A DNA stretch of 64,000 nt from Comamonadaceae bacterium. GTDB taxonomy: Bacteria > Pseudomonadota > Gammaproteobacteria > Burkholderiales > Burkholderiaceae_C. The notes beneath the pieces are model-generated. The model was not told where the DNA came from and did not search any database. It saw only the letters and a program-made list of their open reading frames with translations. Made by a program: the position numbers and the translations under genes. Each line of letters opens with the position of its first letter. Positions within the stretch are counted from its first letter, which is position 1. Positions 44,938-54,205 of this stretch are shown one piece after another. The stretch covers positions 18,424 to 82,423 of the forward strand of contig CANGNS010000002.1 in the NCBI GenBank assembly GCA_947455465.1, written 5' to 3'.

Positions 44938-46265
44938 ACCCAGGTGTGGCGCTGCGCAGCCTCGACGCGCTGCGCCAAAGCCGCGCTCAGGCGCAGCACC
45001 GCACCCCGGTGGGCTTGGGCAAACGCCCAGGCGGCGCTGCTGGCCGTCTCTAGCGCGGCGGGGTCTTGCACCAGGGCCAGGGCGCTATCCAAAGCGGCAG
45101 CCATGTCGGCTTGCTCCAGGGCGGCACCGGCTTCTTGCGCCATCTGCGCAGCCTGGGCGAAGTTAAAGGTGTGCGGTCCCATCACCACCGGGCAGCGGCA
45201 AGCGGCGGCCTCGATCAGGTTTTGGCCGCCCAGTGGGGCAAAGCTACCGCCCAACAAGGCGACGGCACTGAGCCCATAGTAAAAAGGCATTTCACCCAGC
45301 GTATCGCCCAGCCACACATCGGCCTGCGAAAACACACTGCCATCAACCGAGCGGCGCGCCACCGTCAGACCTGCCGATTGCAGCAGCTGCGCTACCGCAT
45401 CAAAACGCTGCGGATGGCGCGGCACGATCAGCCATTGCACGGCAGGCAGCACATCGCCGCGTGCTTGGCGTGCACGCCATGCGTCCAACCACATGCGCTC
45501 CTCGCCCTCGCGGCTGCTGGCCAGCAAGACGACCAGGCGATCCAGGCTTTGGCACAAGGCCTGCCCTTGCTCCCATTGCGCCGGATCGGGCTCGATATCA
45601 AATTTGATGTTGCCCGTCGGCGCCTCGGGCGATGCGCCCAGCGCCCGCAGGCGCACCGCATGCTCTTGGCTTTGGGGCCACACAGCCGCCAGATGGCGGT
45701 ACGCCGGCACCGCCAATGCTGCCAAGCGCTGCGCCTGGCGCAAGGATTTGGCGCTTAGGCGCGCATTGACCAAATACAAAGGCGTTTGGGCCGCATAACA
45801 GGCTTGCACCCAATTGGGCCAAACCTCGGTCTCTAACAGCACGCCCCAGCGCGGCCGGAAATGGCGCACAAAGCGCGCCGTCGCCCCCGGCGTGTCCCAG
45901 GGTTGCCAAACCTGCACATCACCGGCGCGCAGCAAGGCAGCGCCCGCCTCGCGCCCGGTCGCTGTGCCGTGGGTCAGCAGCAGGCGCAGGCCTGGCCACT
46001 GGGCGCGCCACTGCGCCAGCAAGGGCGCCAGTGCCCGCGTCTCGCCCAGCGATACAGCATGCACCCAGACCAGTGGGCCCTCGGGGCGCACATCGCCGTA
46101 AAAGCCAAAACGCTGGGCCAGGAATTGCCCGTACACCGGCTCGCGGCGGGCGCGCCAGAGCAGCTTGAGCAGCAGCATGGGCTGTGCAAGCCACATCAGC
46201 AGGCTGTAGGTCGCCAGCGCCAAGCGCTCGCTCCAGTGCCCCTTGGGCGACGCGGGCGCGCTCAT
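44934..46265 (-). CDS. waaA: 3-deoxy-D-manno-octulosonic acid (Kdo) transferase
   Basis: A 443-residue GT30 enzyme from ATG 46265, overlapping waaC by 4 bases. An N-terminal membrane segment (about 14-33) is followed by the catalytic base region HAVSLGETRAL, the ETEVWPNWV block and, late, GGSFAPLGGQNLIEAAA. It adds Kdo to lipid IVA. It is an essential inner-core step in most LPS producers. Confidence 0.94.
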   Translation of the reverse strand: MSAPASPKGHWSERLALATYSLLMWLAQPMLLLKLLWRARREPVYGQFLAQRFGFYGDVRPEGPLVWVHAVSLGETRALAPLLAQWRAQWPGLRLLLTHGTATGREAGAALLRAGDVQVWQPWDTPGATARFVRHFRPRWGVLLETEVWPNWVQACYAAQTPLYLVNARLSAKSLRQAQRLAALAVPAYRHLAAVWPQSQEHAVRLRALGASPEAPTGNIKFDIEPDPAQWEQGQALCQSLDRLVVLLASSREGEERMWLDAWRARQARGDVLPAVQWLIVPRHPQRFDAVAQLLQSAGLTVARRSVDGSVFSQADVWLGDTLGEMPFYYGLSAVALLGGSFAPLGGQNLIEAAACRCPVVMGPHTFNFAQAAQMAQEAGAALEQADMAAALDSALALVQDPAALETASSAAWAFAQAHRGAVLRLSAALAQRVEAAQRHTWV

Positions 46266-47269
46266 GCCGGCCTTTCTTGTGCATAGGCCGTCTGCACCTG
46301 CTGCCACGCCTGCCAGACCTGCTCCCGCGTGGGCGACTGCGCGCCGCCCACCGCCACTTGGTAGTTGCAGCCGTGGGGCCCGGCGCGCCAGGCGCGGTCT
46401 TGGCTAAAGATTTGCACATGCGGCAAGCCCAGCGCCACCGCCAGGTGGCTCAGCCCCGAGTCCACACCGATCACACCCGCGCTGGCCGCCATGGCCTGGG
46501 CCAAGGTGTCCAGACCTTGCTGCGGCCAAATCTGCGCCTGCGGCCCCAAGACCTGCGCCCAGCGCTGCACCCGGGCCCACTCGGCGGCCCCCGCGTGCGG
46601 CAGGGCCAGCGCCATGCCCGCGTCAATGAGCTGGCGGCCCAGGGCCAGCCAGTCGGCCTCGGGCCATTCATTATCAGCGCGGGTCGTGCCATGGGCCAGC
46701 ACCACCAAGCGCGCCCCGCACGCTGGCGCCATGGCAGCCGACGCTTCCCAGCGGTATTGCGGTGGCTTGGCCAGTAAGCTGGCTTGTTCGTAGTTGAGCG
46801 CACGGGCGGCCAGCAAACGGTAGCGCGCCACCGCATGGATGCGCGCCGGCATAGGCACCATGCGGTCCAGCAGCAAATGCACCGGCCACTCGTAAGCGCA
46901 GGCCTGGCTGGCGTTGCCATAAGTAGCCCGAAAACCCAGCGGGCGCAAACGCGTCTGGGCCGCCACCCAGGACGACTTGATCAAGCCTTGAAAATCAATC
47001 ACCGCGTCATACGCCTCTTGTTTCAGCAGCCGGTGAAAAGCTGCGCGCTCGGCCCGGTGCGCGGCGCTGAAATAGGCTTTGCGCCAGCGCCTTTGCCCAA
47101 TAGGCAGCACCCGCGCCAGCCCCTGCACCTGGGCCACCAGAGGCGCAAACGCTTCTTCGACCACCCAGTCAATCTGCGCGTCGGGAAACATGGCATGCAA
47201 ATCAGGCACCACCGCCATGGTCTGAATCACATCCCCCAAGGACGAGAGCTTGACGATCAGTATGCGCAT
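46262..47269 (-). CDS. waaC: LPS heptosyltransferase I
   Basis: A 335-residue GT9 enzyme. The start ILIVKLSSLGDVIQTMAVVPDL is the classic WaaC N-terminus; the donor site is GVIGVDSGLSHLAVALGLPHVQIFS. It adds the first L-glycero-D-manno-heptose to Kdo. Gene order manB-waaC-waaA gives an inner-core operon. Confidence 0.94.
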   Translation of the reverse strand: MRILIVKLSSLGDVIQTMAVVPDLHAMFPDAQIDWVVEEAFAPLVAQVQGLARVLPIGQRRWRKAYFSAAHRAERAAFHRLLKQEAYDAVIDFQGLIKSSWVAAQTRLRPLGFRATYGNASQACAYEWPVHLLLDRMVPMPARIHAVARYRLLAARALNYEQASLLAKPPQYRWEASAAMAPACGARLVVLAHGTTRADNEWPEADWLALGRQLIDAGMALALPHAGAAEWARVQRWAQVLGPQAQIWPQQGLDTLAQAMAASAGVIGVDSGLSHLAVALGLPHVQIFSQDRAWRAGPHGCNYQVAVGGAQSPTREQVWQAWQQVQTAYAQERPA

Positions 47270-47296
47270 GGCAAAGCGGGGCGGGTGCAGCGCCGC

Positions 47297-48679
47297 TCAG
47301 TGCGCCGCATGCGCAATCTGCGCGCCGGGCAGCACGCTGCGCAGCAGGGCCAGCATGTTGGTCTGGATACGCTCCAGGGCGGCGGCGTCATGGCCCTCAA
47401 AACGCAGCACCAGCACCGGCGTGGTGTTGGAGGCGCGCACCAAACCGAAGCCGTCGGGCCAATCCACGCGCAGGCCGTCGATGGTGTTGCACACCGCAGG
47501 CGCCTCAAATCGGGCCGCGGCAATCAAGGCGGCCACCACCTGCGGGGCCTGGCCTTCCTGGCAGGCCACATTAAGCTCGGGCGTGGAAAAACTGGTCGGC
47601 AAGCTGTGCAAAAGCACGTTGGCATCGGGGACGCGGCTGGCTATCTCCAACAAGCGGCAGCCGGCGTAGGTGCCGTCGTCAAAGCCGTACCAGCGCTCCT
47701 GGAAAAAGATATGCCCGCTCATCTCGCCGCCCAGCGGGGCATTGATTTCGCGCATCTTGGCCTTGATGAGCGAGTGGCCGGTGTTAAACATCAGCGGCAC
47801 GCCACCGGCGGCCGCAATGGCCGGGGCCAGGCGCTGCGAGCATTTGACGTCAAACACAATGGTGCCGCCGGGCACGCGGCTGAGCACGTCGCGGGCAAAC
47901 AGCATCATTTGGCGGTCGGGGTAGATGTTGCTTCCATCGCGGGTGATGATGCCCAGGCGGTCGCCATCGCCATCAAAGGCCAGGCCGAGTTCGGCGCCCT
48001 GGGCCTGTACTGCGGCGATCAGGTCGCGCAGGTTTTCGGGCTTGCTGGGGTCGGGATGGTGGTTGGGGAAATTGCCGTCTACTTCGCTAAAGAGCTCAAT
48101 GACCTCGCAGCCAATGGCCCGCAAAATGCCCGGCGCCGAGGCCCCGGCGATGCCGTTGCCCGAATCGACCACGATTTTGAGCGGCCGGTCCAGACGAATA
48201 TCGCCGACGATGCGGGCGCTGTAAGCGGGCAGCACATCGTGCTGGCTGCAGCCACCGCCGTTTTGCAGCACCCAGCTGGCGCTTTGCATCATCTCGCGCA
48301 GGGCCTGGATTTCGGCGCCATAAATCGCCTTGCCGGCCAGCACCATTTTGAAGCCGTTGTAGTCGCGCGGGTTGTGGCTGCCTGTCACCTGAATACCGCT
48401 TTGGCACAGCGTGCTGGCCGCAAAATAAAGCATGGGCGTGGTCGCTGCGCCAATGTCGATGACCTGTACACCCGCCTCTTGCAAGCCCTGCATCAGGGCC
48501 TGTGCCAGCATCGGTCCGCTCAGGCGCCCGTCGCGGCCGACGGCCACGCTGCGCTGCCCCTGCGCCATCGCCACCGTGCCAAAAGCGCGCCCCAGCGCCA
48601 GGGCGACCTCCGCGTTGACGGTAGAAGGCACGATGCCACGGATGTCGTAGGCCTTGAAAATGCTGGGGGAGAGGTTCAT
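47297..48679 (-). CDS. Phosphomannomutase/phosphoglucomutase (AlgC/ManB type)
   Basis: A 460-residue alpha-D-phosphohexomutase from ATG 48679. The active-site serine lies in GIQVTGSHNPRDYNG, the metal loop is AFDGDGDRLGI, and the sugar loop is GEMSGHIFF. It interconverts hexose 1- and 6-phosphates, feeding GDP-mannose, UDP-glucose or heptose precursors. It is 27 bases upstream of waaC. A longer frame to 48769 has no support. Confidence 0.92.
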   Translation of the reverse strand: MNLSPSIFKAYDIRGIVPSTVNAEVALALGRAFGTVAMAQGQRSVAVGRDGRLSGPMLAQALMQGLQEAGVQVIDIGAATTPMLYFAASTLCQSGIQVTGSHNPRDYNGFKMVLAGKAIYGAEIQALREMMQSASWVLQNGGGCSQHDVLPAYSARIVGDIRLDRPLKIVVDSGNGIAGASAPGILRAIGCEVIELFSEVDGNFPNHHPDPSKPENLRDLIAAVQAQGAELGLAFDGDGDRLGIITRDGSNIYPDRQMMLFARDVLSRVPGGTIVFDVKCSQRLAPAIAAAGGVPLMFNTGHSLIKAKMREINAPLGGEMSGHIFFQERWYGFDDGTYAGCRLLEIASRVPDANVLLHSLPTSFSTPELNVACQEGQAPQVVAALIAAARFEAPAVCNTIDGLRVDWPDGFGLVRASNTTPVLVLRFEGHDAAALERIQTNMLALLRSVLPGAQIAHAAH

Positions 48680-48714
48680 GAAGTGGGCGCGCCTTGGATG
48701 AATGCATGCAGCGC

Positions 48715-48751
48715 CGGGCGCCGTGGCGCGGATTGTAAAAGGCGGCGCCCG
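48715..48751. promoter_or_regulatory. Long inverted repeat in manB-alkA divergent region
   Basis: Nine-base arms CGGGCGCCG (48715-48723) and CGGCGCCCG (48743-48751) are exact complements, flanking a 19-base centre that contains an AT-rich TTGTAAAA. A second palindrome GCCCGGGC lies at 48755-48762. Positions suit an operator or a leader hairpin of either divergent gene. Confidence 0.4.
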
Positions 48752-48792
48752 CTCGCCCGGGCAAGCCACACACCGCAGCCACAGATCCGTTT

Positions 48793-49824
48793 ATGGCCAC
48801 CAAAAGCCGCAGCGCTGCGTATCATGCTGCCATGCGCCGCCATCTTGTCCAACCGCAGCCAACCCAAGGGGAAGACCTGGCGCCTGGGGCTACGGGCTGG
48901 TCTGTCGATCTGCCCTACCGCCCGCCGCTCGATGCCGATCACATGCTGCAGTTTTTTGCCCACCGAGCCATCGCGGGCATCGAAACAGTGGACCTGGCAC
49001 AGCGCCAATACGCGCGCACCGTCACGGTTCATTCGGCAGGCCAAGCGTACATCGGCTGGATGTGCGCCCAATTTCTGGAAGACCGCCCTGCCGTGCGACT
49101 GACCATGAGCGCATCGCTGTCGCCGGCGTTTTTGCAGGTCCAGACCTTGTGCAGGCAGCTGTTCGACCTGAACGCGGACCCGCTGGCTTTTGAGCCTTTG
49201 CTCAGTTCAGCCTTTCCCGGCAGCGTTGGCCTGCGCGTTGCGGGCACGGTCAACGGATTTGAGCTGGGCGTGCGCGCTATTTTGGGACAGCAAATCACGG
49301 TACAGGCGGCCCGCACGCTGGGCACCCGTGTGGCCCAGGCCTTCGGGCACCGGCTACCCGATGCCCCGCACAGCGCCTTACCGACGCTGGACCGGTGCTT
49401 TCCCGAGGCGCAGCGCATGGCGCAACTGTCCGGGCCCGAACTGGGTGCTTTGGGCATCGTGCGCCAGCGCCAAGCAGCCATCATCGGCTTGGCCCAGGCG
49501 GTGGCGCAGGGCCAGCTGGTTTTGGAGCCGGGCGCCCCGCTGGCCCCGACCTTGGCCGCCTTGCAAGCCATTGCCGGTATCGGCCCCTGGACGGCGCAGT
49601 ACATCGCCATGCGGGCATTGCAATGGCCCGACGCCTTCCCGGCCGGTGACGTGGCCCTGCACAAAGCACTGGGCTTGCTCAAGCACCCGCAGGCCCGGGC
49701 GCTGGCGCAAGAGGCCTCGCTGGCCTGGCAGCCCTGGCGCAGCTACGCCACCATCCGGGCCTGGAGCCAATTGGCCGCCAAGCCTGCCCCTTCCAACACC
49801 CCGACCCCCAAGGTGTCACCATGA
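48793..49824 (+). CDS. alkA: DNA-3-methyladenine glycosylase II (AlkA type)
   Basis: A 343-residue protein. An AlkA_N domain covers about 35-150. The HhH-GPD core includes LQAIAGIGPWTAQYIAMRAL, with the catalytic Asp in FPAGDVAL (about 290). It excises 3-methylpurines and other alkylated bases. A start at 48832 (MRRHLVQ) is equally plausible. There is no Ada domain. It is coupled to ogt by an ATGA overlap. Confidence 0.9.
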   Translation: MATKSRSAAYHAAMRRHLVQPQPTQGEDLAPGATGWSVDLPYRPPLDADHMLQFFAHRAIAGIETVDLAQRQYARTVTVHSAGQAYIGWMCAQFLEDRPAVRLTMSASLSPAFLQVQTLCRQLFDLNADPLAFEPLLSSAFPGSVGLRVAGTVNGFELGVRAILGQQITVQAARTLGTRVAQAFGHRLPDAPHSALPTLDRCFPEAQRMAQLSGPELGALGIVRQRQAAIIGLAQAVAQGQLVLEPGAPLAPTLAALQAIAGIGPWTAQYIAMRALQWPDAFPAGDVALHKALGLLKHPQARALAQEASLAWQPWRSYATIRAWSQLAAKPAPSNTPTPKVSP

Positions 49825-50318
49825 AACCCATCGCACCACAGGCCGTTCAGGGCCAATTCGCCAGCCCCTTGGGGGCCCTGCACTTGCTGGCCAGCCCGCA
49901 TGGCTTGCTGGGCACCTGGTTTGAAAGGCAAGCGCATCTTCCCGATCTGCGCAGTTACCCGCGCCAAGACGCGCATCCGCTGATCGTGCTGGCTTGCCAG
50001 CAGTTGCAGGCGTATTTCGACAAAAAGTCCACGCATTTTTCCGTGCCGCTGGACGCCAGCGCCGGCACGCCTTTCCAGCAATCGGTCTGGACAGCTTTGC
50101 AAGAGATCGCCCCGGGGCAAACCAGTAGCTATGGCGCCTTGGCCCACACCCTTGGCAAACCCAAGGCGGCGCGGGCCGTAGGGGCGGCCGTGGGGCGCAA
50201 TCCCTGGAGCATCATCGTGCCGTGCCACCGCGTGCTGGGCGCGGGCGGGGCGCTCACCGGCTACGCGGGCGGCCTGGACCGTAAGATCGCCCTGCTCCAA
50301 CTTGAAAGTGCCATTTGA
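49821..50318 (+). CDS. ogt: Methylated-DNA-protein cysteine methyltransferase
   Basis: A 165-residue alkyltransferase. The acceptor cysteine is in the IIVPCHRVLG motif. The helix-turn-helix recognition segment PFQQSVWTALQEIAPGQTSSYG precedes it. It removes O6-alkyl groups from guanine in a suicide reaction. With alkA it forms a two-gene alkylation-repair unit. Its stop overlaps the following TTG start. Confidence 0.94.
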   Translation: MKPIAPQAVQGQFASPLGALHLLASPHGLLGTWFERQAHLPDLRSYPRQDAHPLIVLACQQLQAYFDKKSTHFSVPLDASAGTPFQQSVWTALQEIAPGQTSSYGALAHTLGKPKAARAVGAAVGRNPWSIIVPCHRVLGAGGALTGYAGGLDRKIALLQLESAI

Positions 50319-51271
50319 CCTCTGCTGCCACGCCTTCCCCCGACACCACGCTTGCGCCCGATTCGGAACCCTCCTGGATATTGGAGTTCATCGCACTGGC
50401 GGCCATTTGGGGCGCATCCTTTCTGTTTACCCGCATCAGCACCGTTGCCTTTGGCCCCTTGGCCACCGCTGGTTTGCGCGTGGGCATCGCCGCACTGGTA
50501 TTGGTGCCGCTCATGCTGCTGCGCGGGCATGCCGGTGCTTTTGCCCAGCACTGGAAAACCGTGCTGCTGGTGGGCGTGAGCAACTCGGCCATTCCGTTTG
50601 TTTGCTTTGCTTTTGCGCTGCAGTCGATTTCGGTGGGCTTGTCGTCCATCCTGAATGCGACGGTGCCGCTCTTTGGCGCCTTGATCGCCTGGATGTGGCT
50701 GGGCGAGCGGCCCGGCGGTTCGCGCAGCGTGGGCCTGGCGCTGGGCTTTGCCGGCGTGGCCCTGCTGGCTTCGCAAAAAACCGGCGTCGCCACCGGCCAG
50801 CTGGACATCGCCAGCGCCTTGGGCGTGCTGGCCTGCTTGTTGGCCTGCGTTTGCTATGGCATTTCGGCCAGTTTTACCCGCCGCTACCTGGAAGGCGTGC
50901 CCTCGCTGGTGGCTGCGACGGGTAGCCAGGTCGGCGCCACCTTGGTGCTGGCGCCGCTGAGCTGGTGGTTTTGGCCCGCCGAGGCGCCCAGCCACAGCGC
51001 CTGGCTGGCGGCCACGGCCCTGGGCGTGCTGTGCACGGGCACAGCCTATATTTTGTATTTCCGCCTGATCGCCATTGCCGGGCCCTCGCGGGCGCTGAGC
51101 GTGACTTTTGCCATTCCGGTGTTTGCCGTGCTGTATGGCGTGGTGCTGCTGGGCGAAACCGTCAGCGCCTGGATGCTGGGCTGCGCCCTGGTCATCGTGC
51201 TGGGCACCAGCTTGTCGACCGGGCTGTGGCAACTGCCGCTTGCGCGCAAGCCCGAAGGCCAGCAGCCCTAG
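50315..51271 (+). CDS. DMT superfamily transporter (EamA type)
   Basis: A 318-residue inner-membrane protein with about ten helices and two EamA repeats (first about 25-155, second about 165-310). The start is TTG at 50315, which overlaps the ogt stop (TTGA). Relatives export amino acids or other metabolites (RhtA/YdcZ-like); substrate unknown. The stop overlaps the convergent xerD stop by 4 bases. Confidence 0.88.
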   Translation: MTSAATPSPDTTLAPDSEPSWILEFIALAAIWGASFLFTRISTVAFGPLATAGLRVGIAALVLVPLMLLRGHAGAFAQHWKTVLLVGVSNSAIPFVCFAFALQSISVGLSSILNATVPLFGALIAWMWLGERPGGSRSVGLALGFAGVALLASQKTGVATGQLDIASALGVLACLLACVCYGISASFTRRYLEGVPSLVAATGSQVGATLVLAPLSWWFWPAEAPSHSAWLAATALGVLCTGTAYILYFRLIAIAGPSRALSVTFAIPVFAVLYGVVLLGETVSAWMLGCALVIVLGTSLSTGLWQLPLARKPEGQQP

Positions 51272-52194
51272 CCGCGCGGGTGGTGCTGGGCGTGCAACTG
51301 GGCCAGGCGCTCGCGCGCCACATGGGTGTATATCGTGGTGGTGGAAATATCGGCATGGCCTAGCAGCAACTGCACGGCGCGCAAATCGGCGCCGTGGTTG
51401 AGCAAATGCGTGGCAAATGCATGGCGCAAGGTGTGCGGTGACAAAGGTGCAGTGATGCCGGCCAGCACCGCGTATTTTTTGATGAGCATCCAAAACATCA
51501 CCCGCGACATAGCCCCGCCGGCCTGTGCGCCCTTGGTCGTCACAAACAATGCATCGGTTTGCCGCCCGGCGAGCAAAGTGCTGCGGGCCTCGCCCAAATA
51601 AGCGCGCAGCCATTGGCTGGCCACCTCGCCGTAGGGCACCAAGCGCTCTTTGGAGCCTTTGCCCATGACGCGCACCACGTTGTCATTGAGGCCCAGGGCA
51701 AAGACTTGCAGGCCGACCAACTCGCTTACGCGCAGGCCGCTGGCATAGAGCAACTCCAGCATGGCGCGGTCGCGCACGCCCAGGGCGGTGCGCACATCGG
51801 GCGCGGCCAGCAAGGCCTCGACCTGCGCCTCGCTCAGCGTCTTGGGTACGCGCAGGGCCTGCTTAGCCCTTTGTAGCTTGAGCGTAGGGTCGGCCTGAAC
51901 CAGGTTCTGGCGCAAGGCCCAGCGGAAAAAGCGCTTAAATACCGTCAGGCGCCGGTTGGCCGTGCTGGCTTTGGTGGCCTCGTGGCGCGCTGCAAAAAAC
52001 TGCTGCAATTGCAGCTCGGTGCAGGCGATCAGGGCCTGGCCAGGCAAAAAGCGGTGCAATTGCAGCAGATCGCGCCGATAAGCCTGCAAGGTGTTGGGAG
52101 AGAGGCCCTCCTCCAACCACAGCGCGTCGGCAAATGCATCGATCAGCCCGTCGCCTGGCGCGTCCAGCGCCGCCTTGGCCACGGCCCCGCTCAA
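51268..52194 (-). CDS. xerD: Site-specific tyrosine recombinase XerD
   Basis: A 308-residue protein. The N-terminal SAM-like core-binding domain is about 15-105. The catalytic domain shows the first Arg in [24 protein letters not shown] (His-x-x-Arg), [10 protein letters not shown] (His) and the nucleophile in TTIYTHV. With XerC it resolves chromosome dimers at dif. No dif site was recognised nearby. Its start overlaps the bug stop by 4 bases. Confidence 0.92.
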   Translation of the reverse strand: MSGAVAKAALDAPGDGLIDAFADALWLEEGLSPNTLQAYRRDLLQLHRFLPGQALIACTELQLQQFFAARHEATKASTANRRLTVFKRFFRWALRQNLVQADPTLKLQRAKQALRVPKTLSEAQVEALLAAPDVRTALGVRDRAMLELLYASGLRVSELVGLQVFALGLNDNVVRVMGKGSKERLVPYGEVASQWLRAYLGEARSTLLAGRQTDALFVTTKGAQAGGAMSRVMFWMLIKKYAVLAGITAPLSPHTLRHAFATHLLNHGADLRAVQLLLGHADISTTTIYTHVARERLAQLHAQHHPRG

Positions 52195-53165
52195 TCGAGC
52201 TTGAGCTTGGCGCTGTCCACCACCTGCTTATAGACGGCGAACTCGGCCTTGATTTGTTCGGCAAACTGCTCGGGCGTGTTGCCGACAATGAAGGATCCGG
52301 TGTCTTCGATGCGCTTACGCACGGCCGGGTCTTCCAGGGCCTTGCGCACGGCGCCGTTGATCTTGTCCACCGTCTCACGCGGCATGCCTTTGGGGCCGTA
52401 AATGCCATAGAAAGCCATGCGGTTCACTGGCTCCAAGCCCACTTCCTTGAAGGTGGGCACCTGCGGCAGTTGCGCCAGGCGCTGGGGTGCTGCCACTGCG
52501 ATGGCCACCAGGCGGTTGGCCTGGATATAGGGCAGCGCCGAGGGCATGTTGTCAAAAATCATGGGCACCTGGCCGGCCACCGTGTCGGTAAGCGCTGGGC
52601 CGGCGCCACGGTAAGGAATGTGCAGCACAAACACACCCGCCAGATTTTTGTACAGCTCCATTTGCAAGTGGCCAATGCCACCGGTTCCTGAGGAGGAATA
52701 GGAATACATGCCCGGGTGTTTTTTAAGCTCTGCCACAAAGCCCTTGTAATCCTTGGCCGGGAAGCTGGGGTGTACCGCAATCACATTGGGCGTGGCCGCA
52801 ATATTGATGATGGGTGTGAAGTCGGTCAGTGGGTTGTAGGGCGTCTTGGGGTTGATGGCCGGATTAGCCGCCACCGTCGAGACGGTGGCCACGCCCAGCG
52901 AATAGCCGTCAGGTGCCGCTTTGGCCGTGTCGGCCGCGCCGACGATCCCGCCCCCCCCGGCCTTGTTTTCTACGACAACGGGCTGTCCTAACACTTTGGC
53001 CATGGGCTCGGCGATGACGCGGGCGATGATGTCGGTGGTTCCACCCGGCGCAAACGGCACTTGCAGCTTGATCGCTCGGCTGGGGTAAGCCTGCGCCCAG
53101 GCGCTGCCGGCCGAGAGCAATGCGCTGGCCACCAGGCCCCAAAGTACAAAAGTCGATCGCTGCAT
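52191..53165 (-). CDS. Tripartite tricarboxylate transporter substrate-binding protein (Bug family)
   Basis: A 324-residue exported receptor from ATG 53165. The signal peptide ends at AWAQ (about residue 25). The typical beginning [23 protein letters not shown] and [13 protein letters not shown] loop are present. Bug receptors bind carboxylates or other small organic molecules. No TctA/TctB membrane genes are adjacent, so it is an orphan receptor. It is translationally coupled to xerD, an odd pairing. Confidence 0.92.
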   Translation of the reverse strand: MQRSTFVLWGLVASALLSAGSAWAQAYPSRAIKLQVPFAPGGTTDIIARVIAEPMAKVLGQPVVVENKAGGGGIVGAADTAKAAPDGYSLGVATVSTVAANPAINPKTPYNPLTDFTPIINIAATPNVIAVHPSFPAKDYKGFVAELKKHPGMYSYSSSGTGGIGHLQMELYKNLAGVFVLHIPYRGAGPALTDTVAGQVPMIFDNMPSALPYIQANRLVAIAVAAPQRLAQLPQVPTFKEVGLEPVNRMAFYGIYGPKGMPRETVDKINGAVRKALEDPAVRKRIEDTGSFIVGNTPEQFAEQIKAEFAVYKQVVDSAKLKLD

Positions 53166-53246
53166 GGCAAAACTCCAGTAAAGAGGTGAAAACAAAGGCC
53201 AATACTACAACGCCTGCCAGGCAGCGCCACTGGTATCCTGCGGCCC

Positions 53247-54167
53247 GTGACTTACGCCCTTATTTTGCTGCCCGAGTTTTCGCTCATTTTTCTGGGCTAC
53301 CTCATTTGCCGTACCACGGCCTTAAACCGCAGCGTTTGGAGCCAGGTCGACGCGCTGGTGTACTACCTGCTCTTTCCCACGCTGCTGTTTCATTCGATCA
53401 TCAAAAGCCACCTCGACCTGGCTGACGCCTCGCGCCTGCTCACCGGCGGGCTGCTGATTTTGGCCAGCGGCGTGCTGCTGGCCTACAGCTTGCCGTACCT
53501 ACCCGGCCTGCGCCAGCACATCCAACGCCGCGAGCATGCGGCGGCAGCGCAGGTGGCTTTTCGCTTTAACTCCTTTATCGGGCTGGCGCTGGCCGAGCGC
53601 CTGGGCGGGGCGCAGGGCTTGCTGTCGATCGCCGTCTTGATTGGCTTTTGCGTACCCCTGGCCAACGTGGCTGCGGTTTGGCCCATGGCGCGCGGCAATG
53701 AACGTGGCTTTGGTGGGGCGCTGCTGCGCAATCCGCTCATCATCGCTACCAGCACCGGGCTGGCCTGCAATCTGCTGGGGCTGACGCTGCCGCACTGGCT
53801 GGAGCCTACGGTTGCGCGCATTGGCGCAGCCTCGTTGGCCCTGGGCTTAATGGCTGCCGGCGCCGGCATGCAACTGCAATCGCTGGCGCGGGCCAAAGTG
53901 TTGGGTGTGGGTTTGTTGGCCATCCGCCACTTGCTGCTGCCTTTGCTGGCGCTGGCGCTGGCCTTTGGGCTAGGCCTGAGCCAGGCCCACGCGGCCATTT
54001 TGCTCACCTTTGCCGCCGTGCCCACGGCCGCCAGCGGCTATGTGCTGGCCAGCAAAATGGGCTATGACGGCGGCTATGTGGGCGCGCTCATTACCGTGTC
54101 CACCTTGCTGGGCATGGCCAGTTTGGGGCTGTCGCTGGGGGTGTTGCTGCCTTTGTACACGGCCTGA
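53247..54167 (+). CDS. AEC family transporter (auxin efflux carrier superfamily)
   Basis: A 306-residue membrane protein with ten helices in two halves, starting at GTG 53247. The opening LILLPEFSLIFLGYLICR and the late TFAAVPTAASGYVLASKMGYD are typical. Known bacterial members move malonate, malate or similar acids. It is divergent from the Bug receptor, so the two could share a substrate class, but this is a guess. Confidence 0.88.
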   Translation: MTYALILLPEFSLIFLGYLICRTTALNRSVWSQVDALVYYLLFPTLLFHSIIKSHLDLADASRLLTGGLLILASGVLLAYSLPYLPGLRQHIQRREHAAAAQVAFRFNSFIGLALAERLGGAQGLLSIAVLIGFCVPLANVAAVWPMARGNERGFGGALLRNPLIIATSTGLACNLLGLTLPHWLEPTVARIGAASLALGLMAAGAGMQLQSLARAKVLGVGLLAIRHLLLPLLALALAFGLGLSQAHAAILLTFAAVPTAASGYVLASKMGYDGGYVGALITVSTLLGMASLGLSLGVLLPLYTA

Positions 54168-54205
54168 GACCCTACGGCCTGGCAGCGGTGGGCTTAGCAG
54201 CTTAA

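Noticed and set aside
46784..49102. A 2.3-kb open frame on the plus strand opposite waaC and manB
   Set aside because: Low-complexity, no recognisable domain, and both minus-strand genes beneath it have strong family motifs. GC-rich DNA commonly keeps the antisense frame open.
51268..52194. XerD as an integrase of a mobile element
   Set aside because: It is a standard chromosomal XerD with no phage or island genes or repeats nearby.
53214..53224. CTGCC-A-GGCAG palindrome upstream of the AEC transporter
   Set aside because: Short, single copy and GC-rich; chance occurrence is likely in this base composition.
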